In this document: in pieces, positions 34,764 to 41,716 of the stretch
Layout of the letters: every line of letters begins with the position of its first letter
How positions within the stretch are numbered: the first letter of the stretch is position 1
Assembly: GCF_965208925.1 (NCBI RefSeq)
Contig: NZ_OZ242364.1
Location: forward strand, 1,178,001-1,242,000
Length of the DNA: 64,000 nucleotides
DNA from: Poriferisodalis sp965208925
GTDB taxonomy: Bacteria; Actinomycetota; Acidimicrobiia; Acidimicrobiales; Poriferisodalaceae
Direction: 5' to 3'
Position numbers and translations under genes: made by a program
Notes under the pieces: generated by a model
The model's database searches: none
The model's input: only the letters and a program-made list of their open reading frames with translations
What the model was told of the DNA's origin: nothing

Positions 34764-35192
34764 TCAGTTGTCCTTCTGCATGGTGGCCCAGAGGCCGTAT
34801 TCGTGGAGCCTGAAGACATCCAGTTCGGCCTTCTCACGTGAACCCCACGCGACTGCGGCACGGCCCTTGTTGTGCACGTCCAGCATCAGCTCGGTGGCCT
34901 TGGCCTCGCTGTAGCCGAACAGCTTCTGGAACACGTACACGACATAGCTCATCAAGTTGATCGGATCGTTCCAGACCAGGACCACCCACGGCACGTCGGT
35001 GCTGTGCTCGTCCTCGCTGGTCGGATCACGGACAACCTCGGGGTCGGCAACGGCTGGCGCTTGCGCTAGCCGCGGTGACAGGGCTGGCGCTTGCGCTAGC
35101 CGCGGTGACAGGGCTGGCGCTTGCGCTAGCCGCGGTGACAGGGCTGGCGCTTGCGCTAGCCGGGGTGCCACAGCTGGAGCGGTCGAGCTCAC
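34764..35192 (-). CDS. clpS: ATP-dependent Clp protease adaptor ClpS with repeat-expanded N-terminus
   Basis: A 142-residue ClpS, the N-end-rule adaptor for ClpC/ClpA. The core (about residues 65-140) has VVLVWNDPINLMSYVVYVFQ, YSEAKATELMLDVHNKGRA and a C-terminal LWATMQKDN. Ahead of it lie about 50 residues made largely of a 10-residue unit (LAQAPALSPR) encoded by 30-nt tandem repeats. The GTG at 35192 lies 4 nt after the ctaA stop; an upstream TTG would overlap ctaA. DUF2017 follows. Confidence 0.9.
   Translation of the reverse strand: MSSTAPAVAPRLAQAPALSPRLAQAPALSPRLAQAPALSPRLAQAPAVADPEVVRDPTSEDEHSTDVPWVVLVWNDPINLMSYVVYVFQKLFGYSEAKATELMLDVHNKGRAAVAWGSREKAELDVFRLHEYGLWATMQKDN
35053..35172. 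repeat. 30-nt tandem repeat in clpS
   Basis: Three identical units starting GCTGGCGCTTGCGCTAGCC, then a fourth that diverges at its end. On the minus strand each unit encodes ten residues of the ClpS N-terminal extension. The units are near-palindromic, so slippage is a likely origin. Confidence 0.92.
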
Positions 35193-35196
35193 GGGT

Positions 35197-36222
35197 TCAT
35201 TCTGGGAAGCCGCGCCCCGCGATGCCAACCGAACCGGCGACGCCAGGCTCCGCTGAGGCGCGCCGTCCAGTCTCTGCTGCGAGCAGCAGGCGAGTCACCA
35301 TGATCGTGAGCAGCGTCGCGCCGACGACATGCAGCGCCACCAGCAGCACGGGCAGCTCATTGAAGTACTGCACGTACCCGATCGCTGCCTGCACAGCCAT
35401 CACGCCGATCACGATCCGAACGCGCCGGCCGAGCTCGGTCGTCGCGCCGGCCTGTTGCGTCGCAGCCAGCCGTCGCACCTGCAAGGCGAGCAGCAAGACG
35501 GCCGCAGCCAGGACTGCCACTGTGATGCCGTGAATGCGGGCCACCGACGGCAAGGCGAACTGCAGGCGCTCGACATGCTCGTCACCGCCGTGCGGTCCGG
35601 TGCCGGTCACCACTGTCCCGGTCCACAGGGCCGCAGCCGTGAGCGTCGCGGCCAGCCATGCGAGTGTCCGGACCTGGGTCGGCAGCCGCATCGTGCCCTC
35701 ACCACCGGGCGGCGATTCCCACGATGCTCGATGCTGCAAGACGACCGCGGCCGACACCAGCACCTGCGACGCCAGAAAGTGCGACATCACGATCGGCGGG
35801 GACAGGTGCGTCAGCACAGTCACGGCGCCGAGACCGATCTGGAAGATCACGCCGGCCACCAGGCCCAGCGACCACCACACCAAGTCGCCGCGGCGCGGCA
35901 GCCGCCACCACGATGCCGCCACAGCCACGACGACAGCGGCTGACACCAAGCCAGTCACCATGCGGTTGCCGAATTCCACCCAGCCGTGAAAGTCCGCCGC
36001 CGGTACGAACTCACCGGGCTCGCAGTTGGGCCAGTCGCTGCATCCCAAGCCGCTGCCCGTGAGCCGCACGAGCGATCCGGTGATCACGATCGCCACGAGG
36101 GACCACAGGGCCCAGCGCGCGATCACGGCGAAACGCTCGGGAGTGACGTACAGCCTGCGCCCTCGCGGGCGCATCGGATTCAGCCTGCGCCCCTGCGGCG
36201 GCGACGGGTCCGGCAATCTCAC
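35197..36222 (-). CDS. ctaA: Heme A synthase (COX15/CtaA)
   Basis: A 341-residue integral membrane protein converting heme O to heme A. About eight helices: the first pair carries VIARWALWSLVAIVITGSLVRLTGSGLGCSDWPNC, and histidines in FHGWVEFGNRMVTG, PPIVMSHFLASQVLVSA, VARIHGITVAV and VALHVVGAT are the heme ligands of the family. The GTG start has a TAACGT hexamer 6 nt upstream, so it is likely leaderless and divergent from ctaB, 36 nt away. Confidence 0.93.
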   Translation of the reverse strand: MRLPDPSPPQGRRLNPMRPRGRRLYVTPERFAVIARWALWSLVAIVITGSLVRLTGSGLGCSDWPNCEPGEFVPAADFHGWVEFGNRMVTGLVSAAVVVAVAASWWRLPRRGDLVWWSLGLVAGVIFQIGLGAVTVLTHLSPPIVMSHFLASQVLVSAAVVLQHRASWESPPGGEGTMRLPTQVRTLAWLAATLTAAALWTGTVVTGTGPHGGDEHVERLQFALPSVARIHGITVAVLAAAVLLLALQVRRLAATQQAGATTELGRRVRIVIGVMAVQAAIGYVQYFNELPVLLVALHVVGATLLTIMVTRLLLAAETGRRASAEPGVAGSVGIAGRGFPE

Positions 36223-36228
36223 GCTGAA

Positions 36229-36234
36229 ACGTTA
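36229..36234 (-). promoter_or_regulatory. Leaderless-type -10 hexamer for ctaA
   Basis: TAACGT on the minus strand, 6 nt before the GTG of ctaA. Confidence 0.5.
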
Positions 36235-36245
36235 GGGGCGACGCG

Positions 36246-36251
36246 TAGCCT
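36246..36251 (+). promoter_or_regulatory. Leaderless-type -10 hexamer for ctaB
   Basis: TAGCCT, 7 nt before the ATG of ctaB. Both ctaA and ctaB promoters fit in 36 nt, so they must be interdependent. Confidence 0.5.
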
Positions 36252-36258
36252 CACAGCA

Positions 36259-37158
36259 ATGCTGGCGGCGCTGCGCCCAACACTGCGTGGATCAACATTG
36301 CGGGGATACGTCGCGCTCACCAAGCCGCGCATCATCGAGCTGCTGCTGGTGACGACGGTGCCGCCGATGTTCGTGGCCGAGCGCGGCGTGCCCTCCGTGG
36401 CACTGATGCTGTTCACCGTCGTCGGCGGCACGCTGTCCGCAGCGGGCGCCAACACATTCAACATGTACATCGATCGCGACATCGACGCGACGATGGAACG
36501 CACGGCCCACCGCCCATTGGTGGTCGGCACGGTGACCCCGCGCGCTGCACTGATCTACGGCGTGGTGCTCGAAGCGGCAGCATTCGGGATTCTGTGGTGG
36601 GGCGCCAATCTGCTGGCAGCGGGGCTCGCGCTGGCTGCGTGCCTGTTCTACGTGTTCGTCTACACGCTGTGGCTGAAGCGTTCGTCAGCCCAGAACATCG
36701 TCATCGGCGGGGCGGCCGGCGCTGCGCCGGTACTCGTCGGCTGGGCGGCCGTGACCGGCACGCTGTCGCTCGAGGCTTGGATCGCGTTCGCGATCGTCTT
36801 CTTCTGGACGCCCCCGCATTTCTGGGCGCTGGCCATTCGCTATGCCGACGACTACGACAGCGCTGAAGTGCCGATGCTGCCGTCGGTGGCCAGCGAGCGT
36901 TCCGTGCTGGTGCAGATGACGCTGCACACCCTTGCGGTGATCGCGCTGTCGCTGTGGTTCGCCGTGGCTGCCGGCGCCGGAGGCCTGTACTGGGCAGTCG
37001 CGTTGGCCGGCGGAGGCGCGTTCGGATGGCAGCTGGTGACGCTGTGGCGCGCGCTGACACCCCAGACCGCGATGCGCGTGTTCCACACCTCGATCGCGTA
37101 CCTGGGGCTGCTGTTCGCGGCGATGGCTGTCGACGTGGTCGTTCGGCTCAGCTGGTAA
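36259..37158 (+). CDS. ctaB: Protoheme IX farnesyltransferase
   Basis: A 299-residue UbiA-family prenyltransferase making heme O. The motifs are ALTKPRIIELLLVTTVP, the first Asp-rich motif NMYIDRDIDATMERT and the second in AIRYADDYDSAEVPMLP. Nine helices are expected. The ATG at 36259 fits the leaderless -10 just upstream; a longer upstream frame would overlap ctaA. Together with ctaA it provides heme A for the oxidase encoded downstream. Confidence 0.94.
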   Translation: MLAALRPTLRGSTLRGYVALTKPRIIELLLVTTVPPMFVAERGVPSVALMLFTVVGGTLSAAGANTFNMYIDRDIDATMERTAHRPLVVGTVTPRAALIYGVVLEAAAFGILWWGANLLAAGLALAACLFYVFVYTLWLKRSSAQNIVIGGAAGAAPVLVGWAAVTGTLSLEAWIAFAIVFFWTPPHFWALAIRYADDYDSAEVPMLPSVASERSVLVQMTLHTLAVIALSLWFAVAAGAGGLYWAVALAGGGAFGWQLVTLWRALTPQTAMRVFHTSIAYLGLLFAAMAVDVVVRLSW

Positions 37159-37181
37159 TGAAGCCAGAGGCTGAGCCGCTC

Positions 37182-37259
37182 GGCGAAGCCGTGGCCCGAG
37201 CGGCCCGTGAGCGCAGCGAACAAGAGCGGGAAGGAGCGGGGCGAACAATCTGGTTGAGG
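37182..37259. repeat. Dispersed repeat, copy A
   Basis: GGCGAAGCCGTGGCCCGAGC begins a stretch that recurs at 55768 (copy B). About 50 nt match nearly exactly. Copy A has 12 extra bases near the end, after which AACAATCTGGTTGAGG parallels AACAATTGGTTCGG of copy B. It lies between ctaB and the oxidase-like gene. Confidence 0.75.
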
Positions 37260-37273
37260 GGGCTGCGGGTCGC

Positions 37274-37279
37274 TAGAGT
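37274..37279 (+). promoter_or_regulatory. Leaderless-type -10 hexamer before the oxidase-like module
   Basis: TAGAGT, 6 nt before a TTG in frame with the following gene. It would start a transcript 55-60 nt before the preferred ATG at 37340. Confidence 0.4.
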
Positions 37280-37339
37280 GCGCCGTTGGCGTCGCCCCAA
37301 AGCGGCGCTGCCAGCCGAGTTCGGGAACCACATCGCCGC

Positions 37340-39106
37340 ATGACCGACGCCACTACCGAAGCGACGCATTCGGGGGGATCTGCCGGGACCACACCGGCAG
37401 AAGACCCGACGGCGTTCGGCTGGCTCAACACCGCCGACCACAAGCGCATCGGCCGGCTGTTCATCGCCTGCTCGCTGCTGTTCGCCTTGGCCGGCCTGGT
37501 CGCAGATCTGCTCGTGCGCTTCGACCTGGCCTCGTCCAGCGGGCACACCGTCCTGAGCGCCGGCTCGTTCGTGCAGGTCTTCACGTTCACCCGGGATGCC
37601 CTGGTGTTCGGCATGCTCATCCCGCTGTTCCTGGGCATCGCCATCTATGTGGTGCCGCTGCAGGTGGGAGCGCCGATCGTGGCCTTCGGGCGTGCAGCCG
37701 CCCTGTCGTTCTGGGGCTGGCTGGTGTCGGCGGGCGTGCTGGTGGGGGCGTATGTCGCCAACGGCGGTCCCGGGGGCGGTTTCTCTGACGGGGTCGACCT
37801 GCACCTGCTGGCCGTCGCGGGGCTCGTGATCTCGCTGCTCACCGGCGCGATCTGTGTTGCCGTCACCACGCTCACCATGCGTGCGCCGGGCATGTACATG
37901 GACCGCACCCCGCCGTTCGCCTGGTCGGCGCTCGTCACTGCGTCGATGCTCGTGGTCAGCCTCGGCGTGGTGCTCGGCCAGATCGTCATTCTCTACATCG
38001 AGCACCGCTACGGTCCCCGCTTCCTGGGCGGCAACTACGGCATCTGGTCGCGCATCGACTGGATGTACCGCACGCCGCAGCTGTTCATCTACGTGGTGCC
38101 GGTGCTCGGCGTGGTCGCCGAGATCATGCTGGCCGCCGCACGCCGCTGGGTCTTCGAACCGCTGGCGCTCTACTTCACCATGGGACTTGTCGGGCTCTTC
38201 GGCTTCGGCGCGTGGGCCAACTTCGGCATCACCGATGAGGGCGCCGACATCGTCGACGGTCTCGAGGGCATCGTGCTGGTCGGCCTGTATGCGGGCGCCC
38301 TCGCAGGAGTCTCGGGCTTGCTGGCGCTGCTCGGATTCACGTTGTGGCAGAGCCGTAACCGGCCGCGGCCTCGCAGCGGCGCAGTATCGCTGACGCGGCC
38401 CAACACGGCGGTGGTGGCTGCGTTCGGCGCGGGAACGCTGATCGCCGTGGCGGCGCTGGTGGGCCTGATCGGCGCCGGCGTGGACTGGTTGCAGATCGCG
38501 GGACGCGGCACCGATGGGAATGCTCCGCTGCGATTCACCACTTGGGTCACCGGCCAGCAGAGCCTGCTCATCTACGGCGCCGGGCTGCTCGGCGGGCTGG
38601 CTGCGCTGCACTGGTGGGCACCCAAGATCTGGGGCCGACGGCTGTCTGAGCTTGCCGGGTTCGCCAGCCTCCTGGCGATCGGCGGCGGCGCCCTGTTGAC
38701 ATGGCTGGGCCCGACGCTGTCAGGCGTCTTCACCGAGCAGCCGCAGTTCGTCTACGGCGCGCCGCTGCTCACTACTCGCTATGCCGGTCAGGTCGACGAT
38801 GCGGGCGCTGAAGGCCTGTCGGCGCTCGGCGCAGTCGGCGTCGTCATCGTGCTGGCCGGGGTGGCGCTCGTAGTGCTGAACCTGCTCGTGAGCGTGGCCT
38901 TGCGCAAGGGCGCCGAAACCGAGGCCGACCCGTGGGACGGGCTGACACCGGAATGGCTGCTGCCCTCGCCGCCCCCGCTCGGTCCCGCTGCTGCCCTGCC
39001 CGAACTCACCTCGGGAACTCCCTTGCTCGACGCCGAACTCAACCCGAACGGGTTCAACGGAACCGGGGCCGCAGCCGAACGCGAAGCGGAAGAGGTGCCG
39101 GCCTGA
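37340..39106 (+). CDS. Heme-copper oxidase subunit I-like protein lacking all metal-binding histidines
   Basis: A 588-residue, about 14-helix protein that aligns from start to end with the real CtaD at 41717: TADHKRIGRL, YVVPLQVGA, MRAPGMYM, WWAPKIWG and ADPWDGLTPEW all have counterparts. Yet every ligand is gone. The low-spin heme His in TM2 is Arg85, HPEVY has become TPQLF (Thr245, Phe249), the Cu His pair is Asn294-Phe295 and HFH is Gln406-Gln-Ser408. The frame is intact and coding bias strong, so it is a maintained non-catalytic paralogue. A TTG at 37286 is an alternative start. It overlaps the next gene (TGATG). Confidence 0.88.
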   Translation: MTDATTEATHSGGSAGTTPAEDPTAFGWLNTADHKRIGRLFIACSLLFALAGLVADLLVRFDLASSSGHTVLSAGSFVQVFTFTRDALVFGMLIPLFLGIAIYVVPLQVGAPIVAFGRAAALSFWGWLVSAGVLVGAYVANGGPGGGFSDGVDLHLLAVAGLVISLLTGAICVAVTTLTMRAPGMYMDRTPPFAWSALVTASMLVVSLGVVLGQIVILYIEHRYGPRFLGGNYGIWSRIDWMYRTPQLFIYVVPVLGVVAEIMLAAARRWVFEPLALYFTMGLVGLFGFGAWANFGITDEGADIVDGLEGIVLVGLYAGALAGVSGLLALLGFTLWQSRNRPRPRSGAVSLTRPNTAVVAAFGAGTLIAVAALVGLIGAGVDWLQIAGRGTDGNAPLRFTTWVTGQQSLLIYGAGLLGGLAALHWWAPKIWGRRLSELAGFASLLAIGGGALLTWLGPTLSGVFTEQPQFVYGAPLLTTRYAGQVDDAGAEGLSALGAVGVVIVLAGVALVVLNLLVSVALRKGAETEADPWDGLTPEWLLPSPPPLGPAAALPELTSGTPLLDAELNPNGFNGTGAAAEREAEEVPA

Positions 39107-39726
39107 TGGCAGACACGACGACCGCCGTCGAAGCTCCGCAGCCGGGGCGCTACAGCGTTCCCGGCCCGCCGCCGCGCCCCCGCAGCCAGCTCGTCGGCAC
39201 CGGCTTCGCCATCGCGGCCGGGGCCATGGCGGTCGCCGGCGCACTGGGCCACTACATGGCGCGGCGGCATGCATCGGGAATCGACCCCGGCCACGACTGG
39301 CTCGCCGGCCAGTCGGTGCCGAATCCGCAGCTCGTCTACGCGCTCATCACCCTGCTGGTCTCCGTCGTCACGGCGCACTGGGCGGTGTGGGCCAGCGGCC
39401 GCGGCGAACGCGGTCACACCTGGGTGGGCATGGCGCTCACCCTGGTGATGGGGCTGGCCTTCTTCAACATGGTGATGTTCAGCCTGAACCGAATGGAACT
39501 CGAGATCGGCTCGAGCGAATGGGCGACCCTGGCGTTCGCGGTCACCGGGCTCTCGCTGGCCATCTTGATCGTGGGGATGTTCTACCTGGGCTTGATGACG
39601 CTCCGTTCGCTGGGCGGCAGTGTGGGCCGCGACCGTTCGACGCCGCTGGGCTCAGCGGTCTTCTTCTGGGACTTCGCCGTACTTGCGTGGGCCGCCACCT
39701 GGTACGTCGTGTACGTGGTGAAGTAG
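39106..39726 (+). CDS. Cytochrome c oxidase subunit III-like membrane protein
   Basis: A 206-residue protein with about five membrane helices. Order and spacing resemble CtaE at 43812, and the end FFWDFAVLAWAATWYVVYVV parallels LYWHFVDIVWIVIFAVVYLI of true subunit III. The conserved HGVHV region has become TGLSLAI. It begins inside the stop of the subunit I-like gene. The call rests on my by-eye alignment; sequence identity is low. Confidence 0.7.
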   Translation: MADTTTAVEAPQPGRYSVPGPPPRPRSQLVGTGFAIAAGAMAVAGALGHYMARRHASGIDPGHDWLAGQSVPNPQLVYALITLLVSVVTAHWAVWASGRGERGHTWVGMALTLVMGLAFFNMVMFSLNRMELEIGSSEWATLAFAVTGLSLAILIVGMFYLGLMTLRSLGGSVGRDRSTPLGSAVFFWDFAVLAWAATWYVVYVVK

Positions 39727-39733
39727 GGGATCG

Positions 39734-40522
39734 ATGGTCGGCATCGCCAGCAGGTACTTCGCCGGGCGCATCGCGTTGGCGGCCGCAGCCGCGGTGGCGG
39801 TGGGCGTGCTCACGGGCATGGACGGCACCGGTCACGTGGTCATGTACGCCACGATCGTGCTCGGCGTGGCTGCCGGGGCCTTCGCCCTGCTGTTCGCCCT
39901 GGCGCTGACGGTGGGCGACGGCGACTCGCTCGACCGGGAGCACTCGCACGTCCATCGCGCCACCCCGGCGTACTGGCCGATCATGGCAGCGGTCGGGATG
40001 GGCGTGCTCATGGTGGGGCTGGTGACCGACTCACTGCTCACCATTGCGGGCGTGGCGTTGTTGCTGATCTCCGCCATCGAGTGGACCATGAGCGCATGGG
40101 CGGAGCACCTGTCCACCGATGCAGAGTCGAATGCGATCGAACGCGCACGGCTGCTGCGGCCCTTTGAGATCTCGCTCTACGGCGCGCTGGGCATCGCCAT
40201 ACCGGTGGTGCTCGCTTCTCGCATCTTCCTGACCGTCAGCAAGACGGCGGCGAGCTTTGCGGCAATCGTCATCGCGGCGGTGATCTTGGCGTTCGCCTTC
40301 GTCGTGTACGCGAAGCCGCAGATACGACGCGCCGTCACGGCGTCCATGCTGGTGCTGGGCGGCGTTGCGCTCATCGTCGCGGGCATCACCTCAGCCGTGA
40401 TCGGCGAGCGTGAGTTCCATCACCATGGCGGCCACGCCGAAGCAGATGGTCACAGTGAGGCCGACGATCATGGCGCCGGCGGATCAGGCGAGATGAGCGA
40501 ATCGGACGGAGGGCACGAGTGA
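39734..40522 (+). CDS. Polytopic membrane protein with His-rich tail, associated with the oxidase-like module
   Basis: A 262-residue protein with about seven hydrophobic segments. A central PAYWPIMAAVGMGVLMVGLV resembles PSYWPIVLAMGMPLIGFGLI in the C-terminal extension of the real CtaD, which itself is subunit IV-like. The last 30 residues are His/Asp/Glu/Gly-rich (EFHHHGGHAEADGHSEADDH), a possible metal-binding tail. The gap to the preceding gene is 7 nt, and the stop overlaps the ctaC start. Confidence 0.65.
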   Translation: MVGIASRYFAGRIALAAAAAVAVGVLTGMDGTGHVVMYATIVLGVAAGAFALLFALALTVGDGDSLDREHSHVHRATPAYWPIMAAVGMGVLMVGLVTDSLLTIAGVALLLISAIEWTMSAWAEHLSTDAESNAIERARLLRPFEISLYGALGIAIPVVLASRIFLTVSKTAASFAAIVIAAVILAFAFVVYAKPQIRRAVTASMLVLGGVALIVAGITSAVIGEREFHHHGGHAEADGHSEADDHGAGGSGEMSESDGGHE

Positions 40523-41703
40523 TGGGCGCTCGCTTCGCTCGACGCTGTTTCGTGGCCATACTGGCGCTGCTGGGTTTGCTGCTGGCGGGCTGCGCCACCG
40601 GTCGCCTCGATGCCACCAAGCCGATCGGCGAAGAAGCCCGCGACATCGACGGCCTCATGCGCCTGTCGGGTTGGATGGCGGTCGGCGTCGGCATCTTCGT
40701 GGCTGCCGCTGTTGCCGTGATCATCGTGAAGTTCCGGGCCAAGCCCACCGATGACCCCGACGACCTGCCGCCGCAGATCCACGGCAATCGCAAGGCCGAG
40801 TTGACTTGGACGCTCATCCCGACGGCGATGCTGGTGTTCCTCACGATCTACACGCTGCCGACGGTGTTCGCGCTCGCCTCCGAAGGAGACGGGCGCACCA
40901 TCAAGGTCGAGGGCCAGCAGTGGTGGTGGCAGTTCAGCTACGACCTCGACGAAGACGGCCACTACGACATCGTCACCGCGAACGACCTGGTGATCCAGAC
41001 CGGGGAAGAGGTCAACCTCGAGATCCACTCCAACGATGTCATCCACTCGTTCTGGATCCCCCAGCTGAACGGCAAGAAAGACGCTGTCCCCGGCCGGATA
41101 CACGAGTGGCGGATCAGCTCCGACGAGCCGGGCATCTTCTACGGCGAGTGCGTGGAGTTCTGCGGGCTCAGCCACGCCAACATGCAGATGCGCACCATCG
41201 TGCTCACTCCCGCCGACTTCGATCGCTGGGTGCAAGAACAGCTCGCCGGCAAGGAGGCGGCGCAAGCGGCGCCTGCTGAGGAGTCACCCGAAGCTGCCGG
41301 TGCGGCGCTGTTCGAGACCCATTGCATCAGCTGCCATGTCGTCGACGGCGCCTACGAGAGCGCAGCCGGCGGCAATGCGAACCTGCTCGCGGGCATCGCA
41401 CCGAATCTCACCAACCTGATGAGCCGCACGGCCTTTGCCGGAGCGCTGTACGAGACCTACCAGACCGGGCCCGACGGGGAATACCTGCGCAATCCCGACG
41501 GAAGTCTCAAGCTCAACCTTGCCGAGCTGCGTGAGTGGGTGCGCAACGCGCCCGACATGAAGCCGGCTCGTGCCGACAACCAGCAGGGCATGCTGGATTT
41601 CTCCGAGGTGTTGACCGATCAAGACCTCGACAACCTGATGGCCTACTTGCAGACCCTTGGCAGCGAGCCGGTGCTGCCCGCGACGAACGCCGGCGCAGGC
41701 TGA
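40522..41703 (+). CDS. ctaC: Cytochrome c oxidase subunit II fused to cytochrome c (caa3 type)
   Basis: A 393-residue lipoprotein: signal with lipobox LLLAGC, two membrane helices (about 45-65 and 90-110), then the cupredoxin domain with the CuA site WWWQFSYD, HSFWIPQL and GECVEFCGLSHANM. After a linker comes a heme c site CISCH with a downstream Met in NAPDMKPA. Electrons reach CuA through the fused cytochrome c. GGAGGG is 8 nt before the ATG; a GTG 3 nt earlier is also possible. The start overlaps the preceding stop. Confidence 0.95.
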   Translation: MGARFARRCFVAILALLGLLLAGCATGRLDATKPIGEEARDIDGLMRLSGWMAVGVGIFVAAAVAVIIVKFRAKPTDDPDDLPPQIHGNRKAELTWTLIPTAMLVFLTIYTLPTVFALASEGDGRTIKVEGQQWWWQFSYDLDEDGHYDIVTANDLVIQTGEEVNLEIHSNDVIHSFWIPQLNGKKDAVPGRIHEWRISSDEPGIFYGECVEFCGLSHANMQMRTIVLTPADFDRWVQEQLAGKEAAQAAPAEESPEAAGAALFETHCISCHVVDGAYESAAGGNANLLAGIAPNLTNLMSRTAFAGALYETYQTGPDGEYLRNPDGSLKLNLAELREWVRNAPDMKPARADNQQGMLDFSEVLTDQDLDNLMAYLQTLGSEPVLPATNAGAG

Positions 41704-41716
41704 GGAGGACGACCTG

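Noticed and set aside
35053..35172. A CRISPR-like array
   Set aside because: The units are contiguous with no spacers and encode an in-frame peptide repeat in ClpS.
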